From: Oceanimonas doudoroffii
GTDB taxonomy: Bacteria > Pseudomonadota > Gammaproteobacteria > Enterobacterales > Aeromonadaceae
Length of the DNA: 64,000 nucleotides
Assembly (NCBI RefSeq): GCF_002242685.1
Contig: NZ_NBIM01000002.1
Coordinates: 186,001 to 250,000, forward strand
Direction: 5' to 3'
Shown here: piece after piece, positions 53,986-63,754 of the stretch
How the letters are laid out: every line of letters starts with the position of its first letter
Numbering within the stretch: position 1 is the stretch's first letter
Translations under genes and position numbers: made by a program
The notes under the pieces: model-generated
Told to the model about the DNA's origin: nothing
Databases searched by the model: none
What the model saw: the letters and a program-made list of their open reading frames with translations, nothing else

Positions 53986-54477
53986 ATGACCATCACTCAC
54001 CAGGATCTGCGCCATTTGCGCCGTTGTGTGGAGCTGGCCGAAGAAGCCCTGAACGAGGGCGACATGGCCTTTGGCTCCGTGCTGGTATCGGCCGACGGCG
54101 CCGTGCTGGCGGAAGACCGCAACCGTATTCACACCTGCGAGCCCACCTGGCACCCGGAAATTGCCCTGGCCCGCTGGGCCGCCGAAAACCTGGATGAAAC
54201 CGAGCGCGCCCGCGCCACCCTCTATACCTCGGGCGAGCACTGCCCCATGTGCTCCGCCGCCCACGCCTGGGCGGGTCTTGGGCGAATTGTGTTTGCCAGC
54301 TCCTCTGGCCAATTTTCCGTCTGGTGCGAGCAATGGGGCCTGCCCGGCTCACCGGTAACAGCCCTCACCATCAACGAAGTGGCCCCCGATATTCCCGTGG
54401 CCGGCCCGGTGCCGGAGCTGGCCGAAGAAATCCGCGAGCTGCACCGGCGGTATTTTGGCATTGAGAGCCAGGACTAA
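53986..54477 (+). CDS. CMP/dCMP-type nucleoside deaminase family (guanine deaminase/TadA-like)
   Basis: A 163-residue zinc-dependent deaminase. The zinc and proton-shuttle motif is H-P-E (in T-W-H-P-E-I-A-L, where TadA has H-A-E) and the second motif is E-H-C-P-M-C-S-A-A. The arrangement, with a C-terminal extension ending L-H-R-R-Y-F-G, resembles bacterial guanine deaminase-type or other nucleoside deaminases more than tRNA-specific TadA. The substrate is uncertain. It is convergent with an adenine deaminase gene on the opposite strand, which makes a purine-salvage role reasonable. A structured non-coding stretch and a terminator follow. Confidence 0.85.
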   Translation: MTITHQDLRHLRRCVELAEEALNEGDMAFGSVLVSADGAVLAEDRNRIHTCEPTWHPEIALARWAAENLDETERARATLYTSGEHCPMCSAAHAWAGLGRIVFASSSGQFSVWCEQWGLPGSPVTALTINEVAPDIPVAGPVPELAEEIRELHRRYFGIESQD

Positions 54478-54490
54478 ACCAACGGCCGTT

Positions 54491-54605
54491 TGGGCTACCT
54501 CACGTTGCCCCCGTAAACTAAAGCCAACAGAGTTTATGGCAGTAGTGGACTGAGTTGCCACATAAGCCTTGAAGCCGGGGCTGGTCCCACCATCCTGAGG
54601 AGAGG
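54491..54605 (+). other. Structured non-coding stretch resembling part of the yybP-ykoY element
   Basis: Successive hairpins can be drawn: GGGC...GCCC near 54495-54513, TAAACT...AGTTTA at about 54516-54538, and TGGCA...TGCCA at about 54538-54561. It shares an exact TTATGGCAGT with the riboswitch upstream of the antiporter gene, flanked in both by AGCCAA before and GTG...CTGA after. The GGGAGTA segment of a full aptamer is not seen. No gene follows on the plus strand. Confidence 0.4.
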
Positions 54606-54606
54606 G

Positions 54607-54634
54607 GAAAACGGGGCAGAACCGCCCCGTTTTC
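54607..54634 (+). terminator. Bidirectional terminator between two convergent deaminase genes
   Basis: Perfect 11-base stem GAAAACGGGGC (54607-54617) and GCCCCGTTTTC (54624-54634), with T-runs in the stem ends on both strands. It can serve both the plus-strand deaminase and the minus-strand adenine deaminase gene. Confidence 0.85.
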
Positions 54635-54648
54635 CGTTCTGTTATCTC

Positions 54649-55665
54649 TTAGGCGAGTGCCTGGTGCATAAAGTCCTGCACTTGCCGTGTCAGCCGCTGC
54701 TTGTGGGCGTCGTCGATAAAACTGGCCTCAATGGCATTGAGGGTAAATTGTGCCAGTTCTTGCGGCGTCAGTGCATGGCTATTGGCTACCGCCTGAAAGT
54801 TATCGGTCATGTAGCCGCCAAAGTAGGCCGGATCATCCGAGTTGATGGTCACACAGACATTTCGGCGCAGCAGCTCAACGATGTTGTGCCGATCCATATG
54901 GTCAAACACCTTCAGCTTGGTATTGGAAAGCGGGCAAACGGTGAGGGGCACGCGACGTTGGGCCAGTTTCTCCACCAAGGCCGAATCGTCCACACAGCGC
55001 ACGCCATGATCGATGCGTGAAATGCTCAGCAGCTCAAGGCTGTTGTGAATGTTCTCAACCGGCCCTTCTTCTCCGGCATGGGCCACGGTCAGAAAGCCGT
55101 GACCAATCGCCTCCTGAAACACGCGCTCAAATTTCTCCGGCGGATGGCCCAACTCCGACGAGTCGAGGCCGACGGCCACAATTTTGTCCTTGTGCGGCAG
55201 TACCATGCGCAGGGTGTCAAAGGCGCTGTCTTCGTCCAGGTGGCGCAGAAAGCACATGATGAGGTGACTGCTGATGCCCAGCTGCTCCCGGCCGTCACGC
55301 AGTGCCCGGTCAATGCCGTTGAGCACGGTGTCAAAGGCAATGCCCCGCTCGGTATGGGTTTGCGGGTCAAAGAAGATTTCGGTATGGATGACGTTATCTG
55401 CCTGGCAACGCAGCAAATAGGCCCAGGTCAGATCGTAAAAGTCCTGCTCGTGGATCAGAACCCTGGCACCTTGATAGTAGGTGTCGAGGAAGGATTGCAG
55501 GTTGCTGAACTGATAGGCGGCGCGCACGGCTTCCGGCGTGTTAAACGGCAGGGCTATCTGGTTGCGTTGCGCCAGCTCGAACATCATTTCCGGCTCCAGG
55601 GTGCCTTCGATATGCAGGTGCAGTTCAACTTTCGGGAGTTGCTGAATAAAGGTGGTTTGGTTCAC
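54649..55665 (-). CDS. Adenine deaminase (adenosine deaminase superfamily, PA0148/Aah1 type)
   Basis: A 338-residue amidohydrolase-fold zinc enzyme. The metal motif is [11 protein letters not shown], with later H in T-V-A-H-A-G-E-E-G and the C-terminal S-D-D-P-A-Y-F-G-G. The E-G-T-L-E-P-E version and F-F-D-P-Q-T-H-T closely follow P. aeruginosa PA0148, which was shown to act on adenine rather than adenosine, so adenine deaminase (adenine to hypoxanthine) is preferred over add. Start GTG 55665 is chosen because GGAG lies 8 bases upstream; a TTG at 55683 only extends the frame. A 13-base inverted repeat lies just upstream. Confidence 0.87.
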   Translation of the reverse strand: MNQTTFIQQLPKVELHLHIEGTLEPEMMFELAQRNQIALPFNTPEAVRAAYQFSNLQSFLDTYYQGARVLIHEQDFYDLTWAYLLRCQADNVIHTEIFFDPQTHTERGIAFDTVLNGIDRALRDGREQLGISSHLIMCFLRHLDEDSAFDTLRMVLPHKDKIVAVGLDSSELGHPPEKFERVFQEAIGHGFLTVAHAGEEGPVENIHNSLELLSISRIDHGVRCVDDSALVEKLAQRRVPLTVCPLSNTKLKVFDHMDRHNIVELLRRNVCVTINSDDPAYFGGYMTDNFQAVANSHALTPQELAQFTLNAIEASFIDDAHKQRLTRQVQDFMHQALA

Positions 55666-55696
55666 GCTTGTGTCTCCATTCAAGGGATATCAACAA

Positions 55697-55744
55697 GCGC
55701 TTTTCTCTTGCCTGATTATTGACGATGTACAAAGAGAAAAGCGC
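55697..55744 (-). promoter_or_regulatory. Inverted repeat upstream of adenine deaminase, possible operator
   Basis: Perfect 13-base arms GCGCTTTTCTCTT (55697-55709) and AAGAGAAAAGCGC (55732-55744) separated by 22 bases, 30-80 bases before the start codon. Candidate regulator site or leader hairpin. It does not match the PurR consensus. The rest of the 230-base gap (to 55915) holds another small inverted repeat (CCTCAC...GTGAGG near 55795-55815). Confidence 0.5.
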
Positions 55745-55915
55745 CATGCACTTTCTCTTCGTAATCTGGAATTTACGGCTCCAGGTAGAGACCCTCACCC
55801 CTTATCAGTGAGGTTATACGAAGCATCGGCGTTGCCGATAGGAAGCCATTGTAGCCATACCGGAACCGCCATGCCAATAGGTGGTCAGCGGTAAAGTAGC
55901 TGAAGCGTTTGAAGC

Positions 55916-55951
55916 CGAAAAAATGGCACCAGGGCTAACCCTGGTGCCATT
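55916..55951 (-). terminator. Terminator of the trp operon
   Basis: On the minus strand, a perfect 13-base stem (AATGGCACCAGGG with CCCTGGTGCCATT, 55922-55951) with a TTAG loop, followed by six Ts. It lies about 60 bases after the trpA stop. Confidence 0.92.
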
Positions 55952-56011
55952 CTGAGTCGTGAGGAAAGTGGGGGAGTTTTTTCTCATCCCTTACTCCTCA
56001 CGTCCAACGTC

Positions 56012-56818
56012 TTACTTGCGCGTCGCGGCCTTCATCTCTTTTACGAAGGCGGTGAGGGCATCGAGCATGGCCTGGGGCTGGTCCAGGTGTTGTTCGATGA
56101 TCTTGACCACGGCGGAGCCGGAGATGGCACCGGCGGCACCGGCGGCAATGGCATCGCGCACCTGATCGGGGCTGGAGATACCAAAGCCGAGCAGGGACGG
56201 CGGCGCATTGAATTTGGCCAGGGTGGCCAGCAGGGTGTCTACCGGTTTGCCGGCCTTGGTTTCGGTGCCGGTTACGCCGGCACGGCTCAGCAGGTAGGTA
56301 TAGCCGGCGCCGGTTTCCGCCACCGCCTTGAGGGTGGCTTCGTCACCGTTGGGCGGCGCGATGTAAATGCTTTCAATGCCGGCCTGGTCGGCGGCGGCCT
56401 TGAACGGCGCGGCCATCTCCAGCGGCACATCGGCCACCAGCACCGAATCTACCCCGGCCTCGGCGGCGCGGGAGTAGAAGCTGTCTACACCCGGCGCATA
56501 CACCAGGTTGGCATACACCAGCAGGCCGATGGGCAACTCGGGGTACTTTTCCCGCACTTTTTTCAGAATGTCAAAGCAGGTCTGGGTGCGGGTGCCGGCA
56601 TTGCGGGCACGCAGGGTGGCGGCCTGAATGGTGGGGCCGTCGGCAATGGGATCGGAGAAGGGAATGCCCAGCTCCAGGGCATCGGCGCCGCCGGCCACCA
56701 GGGCATCAATCACCTTGAGCGAGTGCTCCGGCGTGGGATCGCCCAGGGTTACGAAGGGCACAAAGGCGCCTTCGTTGCTGGCATTCAGTTGCTCGAACAG
56801 GCGGTGGTAGCGGCTCAT
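56012..56818 (-). CDS. trpA: Tryptophan synthase alpha chain
   Basis: Cleaves indole-3-glycerol phosphate to indole and glyceraldehyde-3-phosphate; indole passes by tunnel to TrpB. 268 residues, as in E. coli. The catalytic Glu49 (in [10 protein letters not shown]) and Asp60 (in I-A-D-G-P) are at the canonical positions, and the phosphate loop G-F-G-I-S-S is present in the C-terminal half. Last gene of the operon, overlapping trpB by 4 bases (ATGA). Confidence 0.97.
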   Translation of the reverse strand: MSRYHRLFEQLNASNEGAFVPFVTLGDPTPEHSLKVIDALVAGGADALELGIPFSDPIADGPTIQAATLRARNAGTRTQTCFDILKKVREKYPELPIGLLVYANLVYAPGVDSFYSRAAEAGVDSVLVADVPLEMAAPFKAAADQAGIESIYIAPPNGDEATLKAVAETGAGYTYLLSRAGVTGTETKAGKPVDTLLATLAKFNAPPSLLGFGISSPDQVRDAIAAGAAGAISGSAVVKIIEQHLDQPQAMLDALTAFVKEMKAATRK

Positions 56819-58008
56819 TTGATTTCTCCTTTTTGCTCCAGAATATCGGCCACGGTAAAGATGTCCTTGTCGCCACGACCGGACAGGTTAACCACCAATA
56901 CTTGTTCTTTTTCCGGCTCGGCCTCGGCCATTTTCAGGGCGTAGGCTAAGGCGTGTGAAGATTCCAGCGCCGGAATAATGCCCTCGTTGCGTGCCAGGGC
57001 CTGAAAGGCATCCAGGGCTTCGTCATCGGTTACCGACACATACTGGGCCCGGCCGGTGGTGGCCAGATAGGCGTGCTGGGGGCCAACCGAAGGAAAGTCG
57101 AGGCCGGCGGAAACGGAGTAGGACTCTTCCACCTGGCCGTCTTCGTCGTGCATCATCAGCGACAGCATGCCAAAGAACACGCCCTTGGTGCCTTCCCCCA
57201 GGGTGGCGCCGTGCTCGCCGGTGTGAATGCCCTTGCCCGCCGGCTCCACGCCGATGAGTCTGACGCTCTCTTCCTCAATAAAGTCGGCAAACAGGCCAAT
57301 GGCGTTGGAGCCACCGCCCACGCAGGCGATCACCGCATCGGGCAGGCGCGCTTCGTGCTCCACAATCTGTATCTTGGCTTCTTCGCCAATCATGCGCTGA
57401 AATTCCCGCACTATGGTGGGGAAAGGGTGGGGGCCGGCGGCGGTGCCCAGCAGGTAGTGTGCCTGCTCATAGTTGGCGGCCCAGTCGCGCAGCGCCTCGG
57501 TGCAGGCGTCCTTGAGGGTGGCAGAGCCGGAGTGCACCGGAATCACTTCGGCGCCCATCAGCTTCATGCGGAAGACGTTGGGCTTTTGCCGCTCGCAGTC
57601 CACCGCGCCCATGTATACCCGGCACTTGAGGCCGAGCAGGGCACAGGCCAGGGCGGTGGCCACGCCGTGCTGACCGGCGCCGGTTTCGGCGATGATCTCG
57701 GTCTTGCCCATGCGCTTGGCCAGCAGTGCCTGGCCCAGTACCTGGTTGGTTTTGTGGGCGCCGCCGTGCAGCAGGTCTTCCCGCTTCAGGTAGATGCGGG
57801 TCTTGGTGTTGGCGGCCAGGTTGCGCACGCGCGTGAGCGGAGTGGGGCGGCCGGCGTATTCCGCCAGCAGCTCGCGAAATTCGCGGTCAAATTCCGGATC
57901 CTGCTGGGCATCGACAAAGGCCTGCTCCAGTTGCAGCAGTGCCGGCATCAGGATTTGCGGTACATACATGCCGCCGAAGTCGCCGAAAAAGGGGTTAAGT
58001 AAGCTCAT
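56815..58008 (-). CDS. trpB: Tryptophan synthase beta chain
   Basis: PLP enzyme joining indole and serine to make tryptophan. 397 residues. The PLP lysine is Lys86 in [11 protein letters not shown], the catalytic Glu is in E-T-G-A-G-Q-H-G, and the phosphate-binding glycine loop is C-V-G-G-G-S-N-A. It overlaps trpCF by 4 bases upstream and trpA by 4 bases downstream, so the alpha and beta subunits are translated in a coupled way, which suits a 2:2 complex. Confidence 0.97.
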   Translation of the reverse strand: MSLLNPFFGDFGGMYVPQILMPALLQLEQAFVDAQQDPEFDREFRELLAEYAGRPTPLTRVRNLAANTKTRIYLKREDLLHGGAHKTNQVLGQALLAKRMGKTEIIAETGAGQHGVATALACALLGLKCRVYMGAVDCERQKPNVFRMKLMGAEVIPVHSGSATLKDACTEALRDWAANYEQAHYLLGTAAGPHPFPTIVREFQRMIGEEAKIQIVEHEARLPDAVIACVGGGSNAIGLFADFIEEESVRLIGVEPAGKGIHTGEHGATLGEGTKGVFFGMLSLMMHDEDGQVEESYSVSAGLDFPSVGPQHAYLATTGRAQYVSVTDDEALDAFQALARNEGIIPALESSHALAYALKMAEAEPEKEQVLVVNLSGRGDKDIFTVADILEQKGEIK

Positions 58009-59390
58009 TTTTGTGTCCTGCGTCCGTAATGTCTGAGGGTGGCAAAGGCCGCCTTGAGTTTGGCTGCGTCTTTTTGGCCGGGGGCGCTTTCCACGCCGGA
58101 GTTAAAGTCCAGGCCGCGACAGCCCTGACTTGCCGCGGTGGCGGCGTTGTCGGGGGTGAGCCCGCCCGCCAGCATGGCATTGGCCTTGTCGATGTCGTTT
58201 AACAGTGCCCAGTCAAAGGCCAGCCCGGTGCCGCCGTTTTGATTGCCGGATTTGGTATCAAACAGCAGCCGGTCGGCATTTTTCGGCAGGGCCGGCAGTT
58301 CGTTGCTTACCGCCACCGCTTTCCAGATGGCCACGCCGGGCAGCCGGGTTTTAAGCTGGTTGATGGTGTCGTCGTCCTCAGAGCCGTGCAGCTGAACCGC
58401 AGCGAGGCTCAGCTCGGTGGCGGTGGCGACCACGTCTTCCACGGCGTGATTCTGGAACACGCCCACGTAGTTGAGCGGGGCTGCGGCCATCACGCCGCGG
58501 GCCTGGTCCAGGTTCACGCAACGGGGGCTTTTTTCCACAAAAATCAGGCCGCCATAGACGGCGCCGGCCTCATGGGCGGCGGCGGCGTCTTCCGGACGTG
58601 TCAGGCCACAGATTTTGTTGTCGCCGAGGATCAGACGGCGCACCGCGAGGTCCAGATCGTCTTCGGCCATCAGCGAGCTGCCCACCAGAAAGCCGTCGGC
58701 ATGGGCCGAGAGTTCCTTGGTCTGGCCGTGGTGGTGAATACCGGACTCGGAAATGACCACGCGGTCGTCGGGGATCAGCGCCGCCAGCCGTTTGGTGCGG
58801 TCGAGATCGATGCTCAAATCCCGCAGATCCCGGTTGTTGATGCCAATGACTTTGGCACCCAGTGTCAGGGCACGGGCCACTTCGTCCTCGTCGATCACTT
58901 CGGTGAGCACGCCCATGTTCAGGGACTCGGCCACGGCGGCAAGCTCGGCATACTCTTCGTCATTCAGTACCGACAGCATCAGCAGAATGGCGTCGGCGTT
59001 GTGATGACGGGCCAGCTTGATCTGATAGGGGTCGATAATAAAGTCCTTGCAGATCACCGGCTGGGTGACCTGATTGCGCACTTGCGTGACAAACTCAAAG
59101 CGACCCTGAAAGTATTTCTCGTCGGTCAGCACCGAAATGGCCGAGGCGTAGCGGCCATAGACGCCGGCAATGGCATCCAGATCAAACACCTCCCGAATCA
59201 GCCCCTTGGAAGGCGAGGCTTTTTTACACTCCAGAATAAAGGCCGGTTTGCCGGCGGCCAGGGCCTCGGCAAAGGGGCGATCACTGGGGGTGAGGCCGGC
59301 TTCAAAGCTCGCCAGGGGCTGGCTTTGCTTGCGTTCCTCTACCCAGATTTTTTTGTCGGCAACGATTTTGCCGAGCACCGTATTCAGCAT
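58005..59390 (-). CDS. trpCF: Bifunctional indole-3-glycerol phosphate synthase / phosphoribosylanthranilate isomerase
   Basis: A fused TIM-barrel pair of 461 residues (E. coli TrpC(F) is 453). The N-terminal barrel (about 1-255, with K-K-A-S-P-S-K-G and I-C-K-D-F-I-I-D) is the synthase; the C-terminal barrel (about 258-461, with K-I-C-G-L-T-R and D-F-N-S-G-V-E) is the isomerase. Together they carry phosphoribosyl-anthranilate to indole-3-glycerol phosphate. The gene overlaps trpD by 7 bases and trpB by 4. The fusion is typical of enteric and related gammaproteobacteria. Confidence 0.97.
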   Translation of the reverse strand: MLNTVLGKIVADKKIWVEERKQSQPLASFEAGLTPSDRPFAEALAAGKPAFILECKKASPSKGLIREVFDLDAIAGVYGRYASAISVLTDEKYFQGRFEFVTQVRNQVTQPVICKDFIIDPYQIKLARHHNADAILLMLSVLNDEEYAELAAVAESLNMGVLTEVIDEDEVARALTLGAKVIGINNRDLRDLSIDLDRTKRLAALIPDDRVVISESGIHHHGQTKELSAHADGFLVGSSLMAEDDLDLAVRRLILGDNKICGLTRPEDAAAAHEAGAVYGGLIFVEKSPRCVNLDQARGVMAAAPLNYVGVFQNHAVEDVVATATELSLAAVQLHGSEDDDTINQLKTRLPGVAIWKAVAVSNELPALPKNADRLLFDTKSGNQNGGTGLAFDWALLNDIDKANAMLAGGLTPDNAATAASQGCRGLDFNSGVESAPGQKDAAKLKAAFATLRHYGRRTQK

Positions 59391-60391
59391 TGACTCAACT
59401 CCGCCAGTTGTTTAACCACGCCCATGGCATGGCCGGATCTTAACACGGACAGCGCCCGCTCCACGCCCTGCTTGAGGTTTTCCACCTGGCCGCTCATCAG
59501 CAGCAGCGGCGCCACGTTCATGGCAATCACGCTCTGCTGGGCCAGGGTGCCTTCTCCGGCCAGCAGGGCCTCGGTAATGCGGCGGTTTTCCGCCGGCTCG
59601 CCGCCCACAATGGCGCTGATGTCATGGCGCTCCAGTCCCAGCTCTTCGGGGGTGATGTCATATTCGGTAATGGTGTCGCCATTGATCTCGGCAATGTGGG
59701 TGGTGCCGTGAATAGCAATTTCGTCCAGGCCGCTGCCGTGCACCACCATGCCGCGGGTCAGGCCCATGGCCACCAGGGTTTCGGCGATGGGGCGCACCAG
59801 CGCCGGGCTGTATACGCCCAGCACCATAAAGCTGGGGCGGGCCGGGTTGATCAGCGGACCCAGCACGTTAAAGATGGTGCGGGTTTTCAGGGCCTGGCGC
59901 ACCGGCATGGCGTGGCGAATGCCGCCGTGGTAGTGGGGGGCAAACAAAAAGCACACATTGGTCTCGTCCAGGCAGTGACGAGCCTGTTCCGGGTTCAGAT
60001 CCAGGCGAATGCCGAGCTGCTCCAGCAGATCGGAGGAGCCCGACTTGGAGGACACGCCCCGGTTGCCGTGCTTGGCCACCTTGATGCCGCAGGCGGCGGC
60101 CACCAGCGCCGAGGTGGTGGAGACGTTAATGGTGTTCATGCCGTCACCGCCGGTGCCGACGATGTCGCAAAAGGCGTAATCGGGGCGCGGAAAGGGCTTG
60201 GCGGCGGCCAGCAGGGCGCTGGCGGCGCCGGCGATCTCATCCGGGGTTTCGCCCTTGATCTTCAGTGCGGTCAGCAGGGAAGACAGCACGATCGGGTCCA
60301 TATCGCCGCTCATCACCTGCTCAAACAGGGCGTGGGCCTGCTCACGGCTGATGTGTTCGCCCCGGTAAAGTTGCTCCATGGCCTGGCTCAT
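59384..60391 (-). CDS. trpD: Anthranilate phosphoribosyltransferase
   Basis: Adds phosphoribose from PRPP to anthranilate. 335 residues. The PRPP site [14 protein letters not shown] is intact, with [15 protein letters not shown] next to it and F-L-F-A-P-H-Y-H further on. In E. coli trpG and trpD are fused; here they are separate genes with a 4-base overlap (ATGA), which keeps the glutamine amidotransferase as an independent protein. Confidence 0.97.
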   Translation of the reverse strand: MSQAMEQLYRGEHISREQAHALFEQVMSGDMDPIVLSSLLTALKIKGETPDEIAGAASALLAAAKPFPRPDYAFCDIVGTGGDGMNTINVSTTSALVAAACGIKVAKHGNRGVSSKSGSSDLLEQLGIRLDLNPEQARHCLDETNVCFLFAPHYHGGIRHAMPVRQALKTRTIFNVLGPLINPARPSFMVLGVYSPALVRPIAETLVAMGLTRGMVVHGSGLDEIAIHGTTHIAEINGDTITEYDITPEELGLERHDISAIVGGEPAENRRITEALLAGEGTLAQQSVIAMNVAPLLLMSGQVENLKQGVERALSVLRSGHAMGVVKQLAELSQC

Positions 60392-60984
60392 GCGGCGTTC
60401 TCCTTGTTGGTAATAAATTCCAGACTCTGGGCCAGCAGGCGCGCCCCGTCCGTGGTCATGATGGATTCGGGATGGAACTGAAAGCCCAGCACCCGGTTGG
60501 CCTTGTCCTGTACCGCCATGGTCATGCCGTTGAAGTCGGCAATCACCTCAAGGCCGGCGGGAATGTTGCTGCCCACCAGGGAGTGGTAACGGGCCACCGG
60601 CAACGGGTTGGTCAGCCCGCTGAACACGCCGTTACCGCTGTGGCTGATCAGTGAGCTCTTGCCGTGCTTGATTTCGCCGGCGCTTTCCACCGTACCGCCG
60701 TAGTGCTCCACCAGGGCCTGATGGCCGAGGCAGATGCCCAGCACGGGAAAGCGGCCCAGGCACTGTTCGATAAGGGCGGGCATATTGCCGGCGTCGGCGG
60801 GCTTGCCCGGACCGGGGGAAAGCACCAGCACCGGGTTCTCCGCCTGCTCCATGGCGGTGAGCAGCTGGGCCACCGGCACGGTATTGCGGTAAATGTTCAC
60901 CGTGGCACCCAGGGCGCGGAACTGATCCACCAGGTTGTAGGTAAAGGAGTCGTAGTTGTCGAGCAGGAAAATGGTCTGGCTCAT
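60388..60984 (-). CDS. trpG: Anthranilate synthase glutamine amidotransferase component
   Basis: Supplies ammonia from glutamine to TrpE. A 198-residue class I amidotransferase with the nucleophile Cys85 in G-I-C-L-G-H-Q-A and the His171/Glu173 pair in F-H-P-E-S. N-terminal [10 protein letters not shown] is diagnostic for TrpG/PabA; its place between trpE and trpD makes it TrpG, though it could also serve folate synthesis if no pabA exists elsewhere. Overlaps trpE and trpD by 4 bases each. Confidence 0.96.
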   Translation of the reverse strand: MSQTIFLLDNYDSFTYNLVDQFRALGATVNIYRNTVPVAQLLTAMEQAENPVLVLSPGPGKPADAGNMPALIEQCLGRFPVLGICLGHQALVEHYGGTVESAGEIKHGKSSLISHSGNGVFSGLTNPLPVARYHSLVGSNIPAGLEVIADFNGMTMAVQDKANRVLGFQFHPESIMTTDGARLLAQSLEFITNKENAA

Positions 60985-62528
60985 TGGCTCACCTCCGCCA
61001 GTGTGGTGCCGTGAGAAAGGGCGATGGCATTGAGCACCGCCGCCGCCTTGTTGCGGGTTTCGTCGGCTTCCGACTGCGGGTCGGAGTCATACACCACGCC
61101 GGCGCCGGCCTGCACATGGGCAAGGCCCTGGCTGACAAAGGCGGAGCGGATCACGATGCAGGTGTCCATATCGCCCAGGCCGTTCACATAGCCCACGGCA
61201 CCGCCGTAGCTGCCCCGGCGCTGGCCTTCCACCTCGCGAATAAGCTCGCTGGCGCGAATTTTGGGGGCGCCGGTGAGGGTGCCCATGTTCATGCAGGCCT
61301 GATAGCCGTGCAGGGCGTCGAGATCGGCACGCAGTGTGCCCACGACGCGAGACACCAGGTGCATGACGTGGCTGTAGCGATCCACGCTCAGCAGATCCTT
61401 TACATAGCGGCTGCCGGGCTCGCTGATGCGGGCAATGTCGTTGCGGGCTAGGTCCACCAGCATCAGGTGCTCGGCGGTTTCCTTTTCGTCCTGGCGCAGA
61501 TCCAGCTCGATGCGGCCGTCCAGATCCAGGTTAATGCTGCCGTCCGGGTTAAAGCCCCGGCGGCGAGTGCCGGCGATGGGATACATCTCCACCTGGCGGC
61601 TGTCATGGTCAAACTTCACCGAGCTCTCGGGGCTGGCGCCGAACAGAATGAAGTCTTCGTCGTTCACATAGAACATGTAGGGGCTGGGGTTGGTCTGCTT
61701 GAGCTTGCCGTAGGCCGCCAGGGGGCTGGGGCAGGGCAGGGTGAAGCAGCGCGACGGCACCACCTGAAAGATGTCACCGGCCACGATATTGCCCTTGAGC
61801 CGCTCCACGTCGGCACGAAACTCGGCGTCGCTCTTGCTGGCTGTGACCTTGCCGTTGAGCCCAGAGTCAGCTTCGGGGCTGGCATAACGCTCGCCACAGG
61901 CGGCGGCCAGCGCATTGAGGCGGGTCTGCAGCCGAGCCTGCTCGGCAGGGTCAAAGGCGCAGGCGGCCAGGTGGCACTGCTCTTTTACGTGATCCAGGGT
62001 GATCAGGGTTTCCGCCAGGTAAAAACAGAAGTCGGGGCAGTGGTTGATGCCCTCGGCCACCTCGGGCAGGCGTTCAAAGGAGGCAATCAGATCATAGGAG
62101 AAGGTGCCGCCCATAAACAGGTGCTGCTGGCCCTTGTCGGCGGTAAAGCGGGTCAGAATGAGCCGAATGGTTTCCAGCACGGAAGCGGCCTTTAGCCGGC
62201 TGTCTTCGTCCTGATCGGCGTCGGCCTCGGCCAGGGTTACGGTAAGCTGGGTGTCGGTGCGTTCGCCGCCCAGTTCACTGTGAATCAGGGCAAGGGCGGG
62301 CTGGCCGTTGGCATTAAGGGCGGTAAGGGTGACGTCCCGGCCTCGGCATACCAGGCGAACACAGGCGTCGAGCATCAGCAGGCTTTGAGTGCCCGCCTTG
62401 GTGTCTATTTCGGCGGATTCCAGCAGCAGGCTGTTGTCGCCGGGCTGGCTGAGGGCGGCGTATAACGCCAGGGGATCATCGGTATAGGGGGCATTCTGCA
62501 ATAAAACGTGAAGCTGACCTTGCGCCAT
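60981..62528 (-). CDS. trpE: Anthranilate synthase component I
   Basis: Makes anthranilate from chorismate, the committed step. 515 residues. The feedback-inhibition motif L-L-E-S is at 35-38 near the N-terminus, where tryptophan binds. The chorismate-binding C-terminal half has [26 protein letters not shown] and G-A-V-G-Y. A good ribosome site (AAGGA) precedes the ATG. It is the first structural gene of the operon, controlled by the attenuator and probably by TrpR. Confidence 0.97.
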   Translation of the reverse strand: MAQGQLHVLLQNAPYTDDPLALYAALSQPGDNSLLLESAEIDTKAGTQSLLMLDACVRLVCRGRDVTLTALNANGQPALALIHSELGGERTDTQLTVTLAEADADQDEDSRLKAASVLETIRLILTRFTADKGQQHLFMGGTFSYDLIASFERLPEVAEGINHCPDFCFYLAETLITLDHVKEQCHLAACAFDPAEQARLQTRLNALAAACGERYASPEADSGLNGKVTASKSDAEFRADVERLKGNIVAGDIFQVVPSRCFTLPCPSPLAAYGKLKQTNPSPYMFYVNDEDFILFGASPESSVKFDHDSRQVEMYPIAGTRRRGFNPDGSINLDLDGRIELDLRQDEKETAEHLMLVDLARNDIARISEPGSRYVKDLLSVDRYSHVMHLVSRVVGTLRADLDALHGYQACMNMGTLTGAPKIRASELIREVEGQRRGSYGGAVGYVNGLGDMDTCIVIRSAFVSQGLAHVQAGAGVVYDSDPQSEADETRNKAAAVLNAIALSHGTTLAEVSQ

Positions 62529-62545
62529 TGGGTATTCCTTATAAG

Positions 62546-62680
62546 TTAATGCTGATCATCAGGGATCTGTCTGATGACCTGGCTGGCAATGTCGTCGTCG
62601 GTGACGGACGCGAATGCCGGTTGCTGAACAGGCCGGTTTTCGGGTTGCCATCGCCAAAAAATGAAAGAGGTCGGTTTCAT
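62546..62680 (-). CDS. Small ORF (44 codons) between the trp attenuator and trpE
   Basis: An ATG at 62680 with an AGGTGA ribosome site starts a 44-residue frame that begins M-K-P-T-S-F-I-F-W-R-W-Q-P-E-N-R and ends 17 bases before trpE. Codon third positions in its second half are mostly G/C, like the real genes around it. It contains two Trp residues (10 and 12) but lies after, not before, the terminator hairpin, so it is not the attenuation leader. It may be a small protein or just help load ribosomes for trpE. I do not recognise a family. Confidence 0.55.
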   Translation of the reverse strand: MKPTSFIFWRWQPENRPVQQPAFASVTDDDIASQVIRQIPDDQH

Positions 62681-62699
62681 CGCATCACCTTTTACTGGA

Positions 62700-62788
62700 T
62701 AATAAAAAAGCCCGCAGAGTTGCGGGCTTTTATGTTCGCTGAGACTGTTGAACGAATACAGCAAATCACACCCGCTTCAGGGAGTGTG
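62700..62788 (-). promoter_or_regulatory. trp attenuator with alternative hairpins
   Basis: Minus-strand reading. Segments 1 and 2 (CACACTCCC and GGGTGTG, 62788-62767) overlap the end of trpL. Segments 3 and 4 form the terminator AAAGCCCGCA / TGCGGGCTTT (62730-62707, ACTC loop) with a T-run. The GCGGG of segment 2 (62775-62771) can instead pair with CCCGC of segment 3 (62726-62722), giving the antiterminator, helped by TTTGCTG/CAGCGAA next to it. This is the classical arrangement of tryptophan attenuation. Confidence 0.88.
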
Positions 62789-62827
62789 CCACCACCAAAT
62801 GGTCAGAGTGGAAGTTTGCTGCAACAT
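62777..62827 (-). CDS. trpL: trp operon leader peptide
   Basis: A 16-residue leader peptide, MLQQTSTLTIWWWHTP, with three consecutive Trp codons at positions 11-13, just before the attenuator segments. When charged tRNA-Trp is scarce, a ribosome stalled at these codons would cover segment 1 and allow the 2:3 antiterminator. The ribosome site is weak (ACGAG). Too short for usual gene callers; identified by its tandem Trp codons and position. Confidence 0.92.
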   Translation of the reverse strand: MLQQTSTLTIWWWHTP

Positions 62828-62861
62828 GGCGCTCGTCTCGCTAATCGAAAAACTGGATACA

Positions 62862-62890
62862 GTTAAACGATATTTGCGGTGGCAAGTCAA
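62862..62890 (-). promoter_or_regulatory. Candidate trp promoter
   Basis: On the minus strand a -35 TTGACT (62890-62885) and a -10 TTTAAC (62867-62862) are separated by exactly 17 bases, 35 bases before the trpL start. An inverted AACTG...CAGTT (62851-62864) overlaps the -10 box where TrpR binds in E. coli, though it matches the TrpR operator only loosely. Confidence 0.6.
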
Positions 62891-62911
62891 GCACGACCAC
62901 AGGATTTTTTT

Positions 62912-63736
62912 ATGCGCATCGACCTGCACAGCCATTCCACCGCCTCTGACGGCAGCCTGAGCCCCAGTGAGTTGCTGGCCCGGGCCGCCGAAAAGGAGGT
63001 GGATGTGCTGGCGCTGACCGACCACGACACCCTGGCAGGACTGGCCGAGGCGCGCACCGCCGCCGAGGCCCATGGCATTCGGCTGGTCACCGGAGTGGAA
63101 ATCTCGGCGCTGTGGGAGCACAAGGAAATTCATGTGGTGGGCCTGAACCTGGATCCCGGCCATGAAGGGCTGTCCCGGCTGCTGGCCGAGCAGGGGGCCC
63201 GCCGCGACGCCCGCGCCCGGCTGATGGGCGAACGGCTGGAAAAGGCCCGCTATCCCGGTGCCTATGAGGGCGCCAGGGCCATCGCCGGCAACGCCGCCAT
63301 TACCCGAACTCATCTGGCGCGCTGGCTGCTGGAGCAGGGCGCCGCCGACTCCATGGGCAAGGTATTCAAAAAGTTTCTGAGCCGGGGCAATACCGGCTAT
63401 GCGCCGCCGGACTGGTGCTCTCTTGATGATGCCATCGGCGCCATACAGGCCGCGGGCGGCGTGGCGGTGCTGGCACACCCCACCCGTTACGAACTGTCGA
63501 ACAAGTGGGTGCGCAAAATGCTTAGTGCCTTTGCCGAGGCCGGTGGCGACGCCATGGAGGTGTCCATGGCCCAGCAAAGTCCACAGGAACGTGCCACGCT
63601 GGGTAAGTGGAGCCGGGAATACGGCCTGGCCGCCTCGGTGGGCTCCGATTTTCACTTTCCCAGCCAGTGGCGGGAGCTGGGGCGCCAGTTGTGGCTGCCT
63701 AAAGAAGCCACCCCTGTGTGGGAGCGCTTTCTGTAA
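62912..63736 (+). CDS. rnm: PHP-domain 5'-3' exoribonuclease RNase AM (YciV)
   Basis: A 274-residue PHP-family phosphoesterase. Metal ligands appear in D-L-H-S-H-S-T-A-S-D-G at the N-terminus, T-D-H-D-T, G-V-E-I-S, A-H-P-T-R-Y and G-S-D-F-H-F-P, the standard order of the trinuclear PHP site. E. coli RNase AM (YciV) matures the 5' ends of 23S, 16S and 5S rRNA. ATG 62912 follows AGGA at 8 bases; the frame runs back to a GTG at 62879 inside the trp promoter. It is divergent from trp and followed by yciO, the same order as in E. coli. Confidence 0.93.
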   Translation: MRIDLHSHSTASDGSLSPSELLARAAEKEVDVLALTDHDTLAGLAEARTAAEAHGIRLVTGVEISALWEHKEIHVVGLNLDPGHEGLSRLLAEQGARRDARARLMGERLEKARYPGAYEGARAIAGNAAITRTHLARWLLEQGAADSMGKVFKKFLSRGNTGYAPPDWCSLDDAIGAIQAAGGVAVLAHPTRYELSNKWVRKMLSAFAEAGGDAMEVSMAQQSPQERATLGKWSREYGLAASVGSDFHFPSQWRELGRQLWLPKEATPVWERFL

Positions 63737-63754
63737 ATCATTCCGGGAGGAATC

